The notes below the pieces were generated by a model. The model had not been told where the DNA came from and did not search any database. It worked only from the letters and a program-made list of their open reading frames with translations. This document shows, one piece after another, positions 25,431 to 36,800 of a stretch of 64,000 nt of DNA; within the stretch, counting starts at the first letter, position 1, and each line of letters starts with the position of its first letter. Source of the DNA: Sarcomyxa edulis (taxonomy: Eukaryota; Basidiomycota; Agaricomycetes; Agaricales; Mycenaceae); assembly GCA_009761415.1 (NCBI GenBank), contig QUOL01000001.1:3224001-3288000 (forward strand), written 5' to 3'. The translations under genes were made by a program, and so were the position numbers.

Positions 25431-26242
25431 GTTAACTTCTGCTTTGCTCCTGGTGGCACTTGGGGTTAATTATTATAATGGGAAAATGACCACTCACCTG
25501 TTTTTTGATCAGAATCAACTTGAATTTCATGCTCCGACGCACCTAGTGCTTCCTTTGCTTTGAATGTGAAAGATGTGGAGGGACATCGGAGGGAAACATC
25601 ACGAAATTCGAAATCAAATAATGCGACACATGGAAGCGCGCGGTCACGCATTGGGTGTGACGTGACCGTCGCGTTCTCGAGCAGCCACTGCAAAGCCACT
25701 GCGTCGCTAGTGCGATAGTCTGTCAATGAACCGGATTCCAAAGGGATATATTTATATTTATGAGATGTACGTAGAAAGTATATCAGAAACATGCGAGGTT
25801 GTTGTAATTGTGTAGTAAGTAAGTGATATGCGGGAACACTGGGAAGACGAACTGGGCATGATACAGAAGGGGAGAGGGGGTGGGGGAGGGTACGATGGTG
25901 TTACTAAGTAATACAAGTCTCCCCGAGGGGGTTACATGAAGCTTGAAGATTTGATGTATTTTTTTCGTGTGTAAATCCGAGAGATGTTGTATATGTGGGT
26001 GGGTTTTAATTATATGGAGGACGTGGGTTGTGGAGTGGAGGAAGGTGGGATATGGAAGGAGAGGTCGAAAGTTAACAAGGGAAAAAGCAGGAAGAGGGAG
26101 GGGAGACAGAATTCAAAGGGTGAAATGTTACCAATAGATGTATGAGGTGTGAAAGGGTAGGAAGAAAAGAAACAAACAGGCACAGAAACAGAAACAGAAA
26201 CGAGAAACAATGCATACTACCGTAAACCAACGGCAATTAATC
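25431..26242. other. intergenic, upstream of copy 2 and 3' of phosphatase gene
   Basis: Contains a purine-rich stretch (about 26030-26110) and a G-rich run near 25870-25890. A minus-strand open frame at 25466-25792 has no family resemblance and may be upstream transcribed sequence. No gene is recognised. Confidence 0.45.
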
Positions 26243-29200
26243 TTATGACTGTCGAGTGTACGGAGACACAAGTGAGGGAGCTCCTCCATGGCCAGTAGTA
26301 CCAGCGCCGGTCCCGCTAGCATATCCGAGTCCATTGACAGTGTTCTTTGACACTGGCATTGACGGCACCGATAAAATTCCAACGGTTTGCGCATGCGAAA
26401 CGACAGCCGCCGCCGCCGCTCGATCATCCCTCTGCTTCCTCTTGATACTAGGTCTTTTGGAAAGTAACGCGTCTCCCTTCTTGTCCTCTTTCCTCAATTC
26501 CGTTGGACTTGCACCTCGTTTCCCCGTGGCAGTCGACGAGCAACCCGACGAACTATACCCGTGACTATGAGTACGGCTAGGTCGCAGAGGCGAGGACGTG
26601 GAAGTAGAGGAAGAGGAGGGTCCTCTTGGACGAGACCCAGGAACAGGCACCGATATCGGTACCGTCGTCGTGGAAGTGGAAGCCGAAGAATCGTCCGCTT
26701 TGGTGGAGGCTACTCTCAAGCTCCCACCCCCACCTCCACCAACGCGACTCAACCTCCTCAACTCTCTCTCCCTCCCCCGACTAACCCCCAATCCTAGCCT
26801 CTCCCTCTCCTCATCCACAATCATCAAAGCCCCCTCGATAACCGCTGCATGCACAAACACATACTGTCGCAGACTCTGACATAAACTCATCCGCTGCTCT
26901 CTCATATCCTGTACGACCTCCCAGATCGGGTCCTCGTAGTTGCTGAGAGGCTGTGGGCTTCGGTCCTCATGAAGGGGTCGAGGGGCTTTGTAGTCGACGC
27001 CTGTTGAGATGGTGTGGGTGGTGGATGCAGATGCAGATGTGGATTTGTGATTGATGTTCGTAGACTTATCAACGGGAGGGGAAATCGAGGGCGAGAGTGA
27101 TCGGGAAGACGGCGGCGGTGGTGCCCCGCTCGATGATCTTGAGACCGGCATAGCGTGATGACTATCAGATCCAGATCCAGAAACGTTATGATTAGGAATG
27201 GGTGACGGTGCTGGTGATGTAGACGGTGATGTTGAAATCATCATGGGAGCGGGAGACGCGGTGTTCCTGTCGCCTGGAATCCAAGGTGTAGCAGAAGCTG
27301 AACTGGCTAGAGGCGATGATCCGATACCGACGCTGCTGCTCATATTGAAGCCTCGTGGTACAGCAGTGAGACTGTGATACGGTGATGCGAGAACGGGAGT
27401 CGAGTCAACAACCCGTGCAGCTGGTGCGGAAAAAGTCCTAGCGCGTTGGTCTGGGGAAGAAACCTGGAGGGGAGGGAGAAGGCCAGACGAAGACAAAGAC
27501 GAAGAGTGCGGAGGGGAAGAAGAACTCGACGTAGTAGGAGGCTTGGATGATGACAAGGAAGAAGAAGTACCGAACGAGGACGTCGTGCTTCGATTAACGT
27601 TAAACCCAAAGGAATCCTCTGAGCTTGAGGACCCAGAGCTGGCGGAAGGGAATGCCCGAGGGGAAGTCCATAGATGTGCAGGTAACGCGTTTCCCATCTC
27701 GACGCTCTCCGCCCATTCCCTTGTGGACTTTCTAGGAAACCTGGTCCTACCATCCTCCTGATCGGATGAGACTGTTCTCTTCCCTTGGACATCAACATTC
27801 ATGGGATTCGTCACTTCAGTAGGAGGAGCCGGATCTACATCCATCTTGTCATCGTCAACTTCACCCTTCCTCATCTCCCTCTGTATAGCATCCAACACCG
27901 CGTCCACGACGATGAACCCACCCGTCCTACCAACTCCAGCAGAACAATGGAGCAACACAGGACGATTCTTGGCTCCTAGAGCGTGCTTGCAGATACCCGT
28001 CCTCGAGTCTACATCCCCATTGACTTCAGACACCGACTCAGGCTCTTCCGAATCACCTCCCTCCAACACCGCCTTCTTGACCTCTCCAATAAGCCCCAAC
28101 ACACCCCTAGGATCGTCAGGGACGTTCATATCCGGCCACTCGAGGTATTGAAAGTGCACGACGGTCCTCGTCCCCGCCCCTGGATACCCGGTATGCGTGA
28201 GCTCGAACACCCGCTTGATCGTCCGTCGCGGGGATGGTGGCTTGATGTCATGAAAGAAACTGTTCGATGACGGCGGCTGTGCCTCCTCTTCGAGAGCGCT
28301 GGGCGTTGTCGAGACCAACTTCAACCGCAGAGGACCGTACTTTTCGTCTGTCCAGTACGACCCACATTTCACCATCGAGCTTTCAATTTCACGCGTGAGC
28401 ATGACGATGACGTGTACGTTTTGCTGCCAGCAGAGTCTGTGAGAATGGAGGGTTAGTTGAAATATGAAGACTACTTGTTCAGGCATACGAACCTCCAGAA
28501 ATCCTCGAACGTGGCTTGCAAAGGCCCTTGTGTTGCAATGTACCTCTTCATGGTACCCAATGGTTGGACGTAGGACGCATTGACATAGTCGTCGTCGTCC
28601 TCACCGTACAGCCGGACTCTGGCATGCTCGAAGGGCCAAATGTGTCGATACCGGTTCTTGGCTCCTTTTTCGACTCCAGCTGTGATGCTAAATGGGAATT
28701 TCAGGTTAGCGGCTGATCCTGGAGGTTGTGCTTGGGGTATCGTCATCGTGGTAGTCGTGTTGGTGGTCGTGGTCGCGGTCGTATTCGCTGCATCTTGGCC
28801 GCTCTCCCTCGAATGATGCTCCATGACGCCCATGAGCCTGCGTTGTTCCGCAAGCTCAATGCGATAGAATTGCATGGCGAGAGCCTCAGTACCTTCTTCG
28901 ACATCGGTATTGTCCTCGGAGGAAGAATTGGAGTTGGAGTTGGAGTCACTATCGTCTATGGTGATAGTGGTGGGTCTGGATTGTTTAGCAGCTTTGCGTG
29001 CGAGGACTTGAAGCCATCTGAATGGGAGCTCATCAATGCGTCGTCGGACTCGTGAGGGAAGACGGAGAGGGATGCGTTCAGTGATGCCGTGGGAGAGTTC
29101 GGTGTTCTGGCGAACGGTGTCGAAGAAGGGATTGAATGCGGGCCGAGCTTCAGAGATGGGGAGGGAGGTAGCAGCAGGAGCAGGTAATGGAAGGGCGATA

Positions 29201-29706
29201 GACATGGGTCGTTTTCCGGTGGTCGACGAGAGGGAGAATGCGGACATGGGGAGGAGTTTTGGGCGAAGAACGGCAGAGTCGTCTTCGTCCTCCTCTATCT
29301 CGCAAGGTGGGTTTGTGTCTAGTAGAGATCTGTTCTGTTTCCATACAGCTTGAAAACCACCTTGCAACCATGCTAGTTCGCCGTTGAAGCCTTCCTTCTT
29401 AAATTTGGTGAGAAGACCATATATGTTGGATGACTCGGAGATGGAGACCGAGTCTGCGTCATAGACGAGAATGCGAGATGCTGATTTCCAGGTGTTGAAT
29501 CTGGCTCTTGCGGATGGGGATGGTAGCATTGCACATAGTCGATCGAGAGAGAAGAGAGGACGTTTGAGGAGAGTTGAGGGGACGGAGAGAGAGATTGCAT
29601 GGGGGATACGAGCGTTGGAGTAAGCTGTATGCGGTCGGATGTCGACGATGAGGGTATCGTTGATCCAAGTGGGGAGAGATGATGGAGGAACAGGGAAGAC
29701 ATTCAT
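26243..29706 (-). CDS. protein tyrosine phosphatase with N-terminal rhodanese-like domain
   Basis: Two exons, 28493-29706 and 26243-28436, give 1135 residues. Residues about 15-125 form a rhodanese/Cdc25-like fold (LIVDIRPHTAYSNARIPHAI, SRILVYDAD, LAWLQGGFQAVW) in which the active loop lacks the catalytic Cys; in Ptp2/Ptp3 and MAP-kinase phosphatases such a domain binds the MAP kinase. The phosphatase domain follows: KNRYRHIWPFEHARV, DDDDYVNASYV, IATQGPLQATFEDFWR, WPD loop with Asp507, P-loop HCSAGVGRTGG with Cys569, and Q-loop QRMSLCQ with Gln919. About 305 Ser/Pro-rich residues separate the P-loop helix from the Q-loop, where most family members have about 40. A disordered tail with basic patches closes the protein. 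Likely a negative regulator of MAP kinase signalling (inference from family). Confidence 0.92.
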
Positions 29707-29837
29707 GATAGATGGCTAGTTTTATTTTTTATAAAAGTAGAGGGATGGACATGTTTGGGTGTAGAGGACCACAAATGCCAAGACTAAGATGAGGCACCAC
29801 AGGCAATGAGATCATTGTTGCTTCTTGTTATCAGCCC

Positions 29838-29927
29838 CTGTCTAGTGAATATATGCGCATATATGCGCAGAAAATAATACCATCGAGTAGACTACTGTCG
29901 AGTAGACTACTTTCGAGTATAGATTGT
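29838..29927. repeat. short tandem repeats between two minus-strand genes
   Basis: ATATATGCGC occurs twice in a row near 29849-29870, followed by GTCGAGTAGACTACT in near-perfect tandem, with a third partial TTCGAGTATAG, up to about 29925. The unit GAGTAGACT is itself close to palindromic. It lies within about 120 nt upstream of the phosphatase start and could be promoter sequence or simple repeat. Confidence 0.6.
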
Positions 29928-29952
29928 ATGCATGATAGGTATGCCCTTCACT

Positions 29953-30797
29953 TCAGTGCCACTCCTCTTCCAAGATGGCCACTACGTCTCTGTCAGCTGA
30001 AACATCATATATCCTACCGAACCTGAACGTGAATCGAGGATCCTTGATGGATTCATATTCTTCATACTTTATCTCGACGTGCCGGAATATCGGATCATCG
30101 CTTACGATAACCTTTAGCGACTGGAGCCGTAGGTTGGTAGCGAGAATACTGGAGAGCTTAGGAGGACTCGGAGGGTCTTCCGAGAGCGAGATGATAGAGA
30201 AATGAGTCAGGCAGGGAAGGAGGTTCAAGCGTGGTGACCATGACCAGCAGGAAGATGTCGCAAAGTTAACGATATTAAGATGCGTGAGATCAGCCCATGC
30301 TTGGCGGAATAAGGGTCTTGGAGAATAATAAAAGAAGAACCATGGGTCGCTGAAACTGGCTCTGCGTAGACGCAATTTCAGGATCGTCTTCAGATTTGCA
30401 CAGAAGTATGATCGATCTATGAATTGCGTGATTCCACGACAAGTGGAAAGTATGCGATCCTTGTCTTCACGTCCGAGATATGTCAACGATTTGACATTCT
30501 CTTCGAAGAAACTGCTGGGTTTGGAATCGAGAGTGCGAAGAAAGGCATCGTAGTTACGACATGTAACTGTGATGGATTCGTATAGCATTGGTTCGATCCT
30601 GAAACAACAATCTTCAGTGATGTTGATAGTGGGTATATCAAGGTTGAAGCGCACCAGATGTGTACACGGTGAGCAACCAGAACAAGTCGTACCATATCCG
30701 TTCTGTTCTGTCTCGCTGCGATCTCAAAGATATCGCGTTCGAGTTCGGGTGGAAGGGTGCTAGCCCTTGCAACGACACTAGGAGTAAACGTGTCCAT
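29953..30797 (-). CDS. short F-box-like/LRR-like family protein, copy 3
   Basis: Two exons, 30655-30797 and 29953-30598, join at the same Trp codon (TG|G) as the copies at 18743 and 24238, giving 262 residues. The N terminus STLPPELERDIFEIAARQNR leads into LVLVAHRVHIWIEPMLYESI. LRR-like phrases follow (AWADLTHLNIVN, LLPCLTHFSII, LRLQSLKVIV), and the end, IKDPRFTFRF, parallels TDPRIFLHF of copy 2. Function unknown. It is transcribed toward the phosphatase gene's promoter; its stop codon lies about 246 nt from that gene's start. Confidence 0.8.
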
Positions 30798-32364
30798 CCT
30801 TGGTATTCCTGCAAGCTATGTGAGGTCTATCGAGTAGACTCTCAATGCCGGTAATAGGGTTGCGGGTAAAACTGAGTGTACTCGAGTGACGCTGTTCTTG
30901 TAGAAATATCAAGATCGAGAGGAACCTCGAGGGGTTATTGACCGTCTGCGCGTGAGCAACTTGTGCTATTTGAACGAGTCGTTATCGATGGGCGCCTAGT
31001 TGATGAGCAGATATAGAATAAGCTTATCACAACCACCCAAGGCCCGCATCTCCATGCAAAGATAGCGTGGGCGCCTGGTATTGAACATGTGACGGAGGTG
31101 GACGCAAGAAGTGAGTGAGAGGGATACATACGCACTGGCACCTGCCGCCCACATTATATTCCTCTCGTTATTTGGAAATCTTGGACTCGCAGTGACCCTA
31201 TCACCTGTGCGCAAAATGCACATAGCGAGGATTGGAGCAAAAGGATCAGAACATACTTACTAGCGTCCAGAGTCGAGACTCGGAGTCGGTGAAAAGATTT
31301 TATCGATTATATGACTTGTGGCCCTCCGGTACCAGGTATTAGGTAAGCAACTCAGCATTGTGAGAGCGTGACTTGAAGGGCGTGATTCTGTGACAGAAGG
31401 AGGAGGAGGAGGAGGTATATTATACTGACGGGGTCCCACTCAGGAACAGTCAGTTTACTGTAAGCTAACATGCAGGTAATCTACGGGTGGTTATCCTTAA
31501 ACTACCTATAAGAAGCTCACAGAGCACCAGTACCTAGGGGGGGTTGAAAACTATACTACCGAACTCAGAAAACCCTGTGAAACACCGGAGACACAGTTAA
31601 AACCCAGTGGGCGAGCAGTACCCCAACGGAGTACCACACCAAAAATCCCTGCTCTTCAGGTCTCTGCGAGCGTAGCACCGTCATCTTTCCCTTTGAGTTA
31701 AAGATGCACGAAACGAGAACTAATGAAGTCCACACAGAAGTCATAAAACATGACATACGAACTTCAACCTCGCGCCGTGGATAGCGGAGACTGAAATATT
31801 CAAAGCGCGCATTTGGCCGAAGCCGGCGGTCAGGGCGTAGGGCAATTTTTCGAGAGAAAGAGGGCCGTCGTCGTCGACGACGATGCACAGAGAGGGCCGG
31901 CCCCAGCAGTCATTGATCTCCACCTGGTTCAGCCGCGGTACCATACGAGTTCAGCCAGACCAAAATGACCTTTTCGCTACCACGCGCTCGACTGCACCGT
32001 GATCGCACCAATACTCAGAAACACCAAAAAAAAACCCCACCTCCCCGTTCAACACCCAACACCCCGTGTCTTCCCTTAAGAGCTCTACCATATCAGTAGA
32101 ACCCTCGAAGCACAACGCAAGTATTTTCGTGAGTAGAGGGGTTGAATTGAGTGAGATAGGATTTTCGATAGAAGTGTATTTGTTGAGGCTTGTCTGGACC
32201 TTGCGATAATTGAAACTCCGAACGGCAAACGACGGCCTGCGTCTATAAACGGCCTCTCCTACATAAAGTCGAAGTGGTTTATTGTTGACTTCTCCTCCTC
32301 TCACAACTCTGACCTCCTCACCCATCTCCCCACCTCTGAGATAACTAACGGATAGTCTAGTACC
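30798..32364. other. intergenic with a coding-like minus-strand stretch
   Basis: No gene is established. A GAGGAG purine run lies at 31393-31416. At 31741-31944 on the minus strand there is an open frame with strong C/G preference at third positions (RLNQVEINDCWGRPS, LEKLPYALTAGFGQMRALN). It looks like a real or former exon, but no adjoining exon could be joined with confidence. Another minus-strand frame at 31951-32421 overlaps the first UBE2W exon antisense. Confidence 0.4.
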
Positions 32365-33404
32365 ATGTCCTCCATCAGTGGAAGGCGCCTCGGAAAGGAG
32401 TTGTCTGAAATCCAATCTCAAGGCTGTCCCGTCGGTGCGTGCGCCTCTTACTCCAAGTCACTTCGATCGAATCATTCATCGCTTTTCCTTCAGGTATAAA
32501 CTTACTACAAGCTGACGACTTTTCGAAATGGTTATTCTCGATCGAGGTGATGGGAGAGTCTGTTTACCCCGTCAGTACCATCTCCTTCAATGAACCATCC
32601 CATTCCAACGGTCTCGTCCTCATTGAATGGCATCGAAAGGGAGAAGTATACGTACTCCAATTCAGATTTGACACGAGTTATCCAATCTCCTCACCTGCTG
32701 TTCAATTCTATGTTGGAGAAGGGAAAGTAGCGCCCGTGCATCCGGTGAGTTCCACTTTGATTGATGCATACTTCCTTCTCCTGATCACTCATCTTGATAT
32801 CCGAGCAGCATGTGTATTCGAATGGACATGTACGGTTCCCTCCTTCCTTGCTTCCGTGACGCGAGAAATGACCGACTGATGCTCTTCATAGATATGCGCC
32901 TCAATCCTCGGCGAAGAATGGTCGCCAGTATTGAGCGTCATTTCAGTGTGCGTGACTATCCAGAGTATGTTGGCATCATGCAAGGTATGCTACCGAATCC
33001 TTTGATCCGTCCACATGATCTCCTGAACAACAATATCTTTGACCCGCCCTCTCGAATCATTAGAAGAAGGAACGGTAAATGCACACTCTCAGTCACATTA
33101 CATCTTGCAGTATGCTGAGATTCGCTGGACAGCCCACCAGACAACGACCGATACGTGAAGGATGCGCCTGATAATCCAAAGAAGGTCAGACATGGATTGA
33201 TTCTGCACCGTTGGTTCATAACTGATGCTAATCGGCCACTCAGACTCGATTCATGTATCACGGTATGCACATATCTTCTCTCACCTCTAAAACATTGCTC
33301 ACTTTCTCCCATTTCAGATGACACGTATGCCTATCTCTCATTTGCTCATGCTCGTGCTCGCAAAAGCCTGACTCACGGCCATTCTCCCCATTTCCAGGGT
33401 GTAA
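32365..33404 (+). CDS. UBE2W: UBE2W-type ubiquitin-conjugating enzyme E2
   Basis: Ten exons: 32365-32434, 32494-32570, 32640-32744, 32809-32829, 32892-32984, 33064-33074, 33133-33184, 33244-33262, 33318-33324 and 33398-33404. They total 462 nt, exactly 153 codons plus stop, close to human UBE2W (151). The product opens MSSISGRRLGKELSEIQSQG and carries SSPAVQF, then VHPHVYSNGHICASIL with the catalytic Cys; the His-Pro-His form replacing the usual His-Pro-Asn is typical of UBE2W. Further on are EEWSPVLSVISVC, SMLASCK, KKERPPDNDRYVKDAPDNPKK and the ending YHDDTV. UBE2W enzymes monoubiquitinate protein N termini. Exons of 7, 7, 11, 19 and 21 nt are needed to complete the conserved domain. The 69-nt intron 32571-32639 is a multiple of three without stop, so its retention would add 23 residues. 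Confidence 0.88.
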
Positions 33405-33810
33405 TAATTTCCAACAACGATATCCATTGCCCGGGAAGACGGGACGTACTTTCTTGCCTGTATTCCCATACTAAATACAAACATAAATTTTATAAACAGC
33501 AAAGAAAAACTTCCCAGTTGTCGTGATCATGAGATTTGAGTTGAGTACGCTCGATTCACTGTAAGTGATGTGATGTGATGGAAGTAAGTACATTTCCATT
33601 GTATTGTATCGTTAAAAGTAAGTGGTGGTGTAGTGGTAAACAAACAGGAAGCGATTCTTTCGAGTAGTACAAGTACAAGAAAGCCTGACACTGGAGATGA
33701 CCGTCGACGAACGAAATGAAACTCGTAACCCGTATGTAGAGAAGAAGAGATAATGATAAAAAATGGCTCAGAGATGATGCGAGGAAGGAATCCGACTCGA
33801 CGCTTTCATG
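33405..33810. other. convergent intergenic region
   Basis: The 3' ends of the UBE2W gene (+) and the copper-fist gene (-) face each other across about 400 nt. AT-rich with repeated AAGTA-type motifs. No gene is recognised. Confidence 0.55.
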
Positions 33811-35472
33811 CTATTCCCCATCTACCGAGACGTTCCCAGCACAGCAACTTCGCACGGCGGGCCTGGGGAGGGGAGATGGCGTAGAAACGATAGGTGCTGC
33901 CACTGATACTGATACTTGCGATGGCACAAAAGAAGTTGAGATGCTCTTCGAACCCCCAACCCTGTGCGCATGATTCGGAGGAGATTCCCCCCCATGCCCA
34001 TACCCATGCTCCGCACAACACCCATCACACGACTTCCCACACCCACACATCCCATTCGGACACCCACACGCACCCCCACAGCATTCCAGCTTTGGTAGTT
34101 CCACCGACCCAACCCCACCACCACCACCCGGATAGGGATAGGTCATGGTGATGACGTTCGTAGGATCGAGATGAACGCCAACGCCCATCTTACGACTTGG
34201 AGGCGGAGCGGGGAGAGCTGCTGCTCGCGCGAAGAATTGGTCGAGGATGCTGTTCGTGATGATGGTGTTGGTGCCGGTGGAGGTGGTAGAATTGGGGTTC
34301 TCGTGGCCTGGTAATGGCAAAGCGATCCCGTTTCGATTATCGATACAATGTCCACAACCTTCTGTACAATCTTTGCGTTCTTTGAGGGCGTGGTCCGGGC
34401 CACGATGTTCCGTACACCCGGGGCAGGCACATTGGAGGCCGCAGGTGCAGCCTGAGCCTGCTAAGGATGTCATGGCGCTCATGGGAGGCATGGTGGGGAA
34501 TGTGGGGAAGGAGTAGGTGTCGCGGATGGGGGGGAGGGCTAGGGATGGTGTTGGAAGCGGTTGGGGCTGGGGCGGCGGCTTGGAACGTTTGTGGTTCGGG
34601 CTGTTCGGTCGGGAAATTGGGTGTTTGATGCTAGCGATTGATGTCATGGGAGCAGGGCTGAAGTAAGGCTGGGGAGAGGACGAGGACGAAGACGAGGCGG
34701 TTTCGCTACTGCAGCACATGGCAGCGGCTTGTGCAAGCGTCGACAGTCCCCCAGAAGATCCAAATTCGGCTCTCAAGACACCATCACGGGTCCTACATTT
34801 ACATTTCCAGACGCTCTTGCAATTGCAAGGATTCAGTAGAGAGTCGACTAGAAGATCCGGAGAAAGAAGGGGATTAGGTAATGAATGTCAGATGTATGTG
34901 GATAAGATATGTGTCATGAACATATCTCGCACCTCTTTGCCGTGCATCGGGGGGTTTGGAATGTGTACCCTGGGAAACCTGGATGACATCTTTGAGGCCA
35001 TTGGGTAAGGCAGGAGCGATAGGGACAAATCTTCTCTCTATGAAGAACATAACGGCATTCAAGTCAGGTGAGATCAGCGTTCAAGATAAAGAGATAAAGC
35101 AGGTTTTTTTGCCAGTGACGCACGTTTTGTACCTGGGGTAGATGTGCGGGATTGGGAGGAGTCCATGTCCACCTCAGTATTACAGGTGCACTTGGAGTGA
35201 ACCCTCCTCGACTTTCGTAGTTCGCGACATTTGTCGCATTGTGAGACTGGTCTGCCTTTCTTTTTGATTTCAAAGAGCGGTCGGTCGGAGTGACTGCATG
35301 AGGAGGAGCGGTGTCCTTTGATACAAGACTCGCTGTTGGGTATGAGTAGATGCAGTGGAAGGTATGTAGTCTGGTACGCCTACCAAGCGAATTTCTTGCT
35401 GTTCACGAATACCTATTTGGGATGCACAGGTTAGGAGGGTTTTATGTCGGAGGATGAGAATGGACTTGCCAT
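33811..35472 (-). CDS. copper-fist transcription factor (Mac1/Cuf1/Ace1 type)
   Basis: Exons 35470-35472 (just ATG), 35384-35412, 35133-35332, 34933-35037 and 33811-34847 join to 457 residues. The N terminus MVFVNSKKFACESCIKGHRS, then SCSHSDRPLFEIKKKGRPVS, QCDKCRELRKSRRVHSKCTC, is a complete copper-fist DNA-binding domain with the (K/R)GRP minor-groove motif. After the fourth splice comes a second cysteine patch, LLNPCNCKSVWKCKCR. Two Cys clusters lie further on: CTCGLQCACPGCTEH, which fits the C.C...C.C..C..H copper-binding repeat of Mac1/Cuf1, and CCGGACGCPNGMCGCGKSC. The protein probably senses Cu(I) and regulates copper and iron uptake genes; activator versus repressor mode cannot be told here. 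Intron 1 starts GCAAGT and ends AG after CTAAC, so it appears to be GC-AG. Confidence 0.92.
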
Positions 35473-36800
35473 GGAAGTGCTTGGGAGAGATGCAAAAGTA
35501 GATACTTTAGTAGGACTCCTTTAAGTAGTGGAGATAAGGCACGGAAGGTACGGTTGGGATGGGCAGGAATAAAAAGGAAAGAGAGAGAGATGAGAAAGTG
35601 GTGGTGGTGTCAGGGGGTCTATATGAGACATAACTCAGACTGTGGTGGTACGATCAATGCCTATAAATAGCAGCAAATACCTCTTTCATTCGAGAGCACT
35701 TCCAGCGTTTTCGTATTTTCCGTAATCCAGCCTCGAAGCCTCTCTGACTGACAGCGGTTCCGGATGCTACTATGGATGAATCGAGGATGCGAGACCAGAC
35801 GAAACGAAACGACGTTCCTGGTAGACTGGTAGCCCCTGGCCAAGAACTATCCAATTCCGACCAACCCACACAACATTGTACGTCCCGTTCATACGACAGA
35901 ACAAATGTACATGTCTATTTCAGCATCTCGGTATCTTTACAGTGTACTAGCTGTTGACTGGTCGGGTACCCTATACGGCATGCGAAGTCAGGTATTTCTC
36001 AGTTTTCTCAGCGAACCTGCTTCCCTTGAAGTGTACGCGGGTTTGGAGATGACTCTCAGAATGAAGTGGCTCCGAACGAGGCTTCGAGCCTCGAATCGAT
36101 ACACCTTCCTTTTGAGAGACTGTCTGCCCGCGAACATATCTACCTTCTGATAGGGAAAGGGAAGCACTTTGCACGCATAGCGTAATCCACTCAAGGCTTC
36201 TAGTATGGTTCGAAGCTGGTGAGATATTTGTGCTGTTCGAAGCCGTTCTGAGGGAGAAACTTTGAACGTGGTATGCACAGCTGAGGCTTGAGCGCTCAAG
36301 CCTCAGGCCACGGCTTTAGGGGCTCATATAGATGAGGCGCGTCACTGTATGGGTGGCTACCAGACTATGGCCGGGATCTCACCATTTTTTTAATCTGACA
36401 GTATATAAGTCGGGCTCGTCTAAGCCGTCCGCATACCATTATTGCAGTACTCCGACGTAGGTTAGACGCTGTGCACTGCTTGTCTGTTTCCGACTTATGT
36501 AGTACCCATCCGAATCGGGTGTACTTGTTAGTAGCGCTACCTCAAACACAAATGATAATTTGGATAGGGATACACGATTTACTGGCACTGGCAGCTACTT
36601 GCAGCTCCCCATAGTGACTTGAGTGGGGAGTTGATGAGTCTGGGCCAAGGCTAGGCTTTTTGAAGAAATGTCGGTGCTGTGATTGGGCGAGGAAGCAGGG
36701 AAATGCCGCCACCGGTGCAAATCAGATGACAACACAGCTTACCCCACTCATTCCTGCTCTCTCCTGCAAATTATCTTTTTCACATCCAACGACGACGACC
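35473..36800. other. divergent promoter region, copper-fist gene to ISA1
   Basis: About 1.3 kb between two divergently transcribed metal-related genes. Short pyrimidine and AG repeats (GAGAGAGAGA near 35580) occur. Open frames at 35772-36174 lack domain resemblance. No gene is recognised; regulatory sites for copper or iron could lie here, but none can be named with confidence. Confidence 0.45.

Noticed and set aside
31951..32421. A 156-residue minus-strand frame antisense to UBE2W exon 1
   Set aside because: No recognisable domain, and it overlaps well-supported coding sequence on the other strand; kept only as a note in the intergenic entry.
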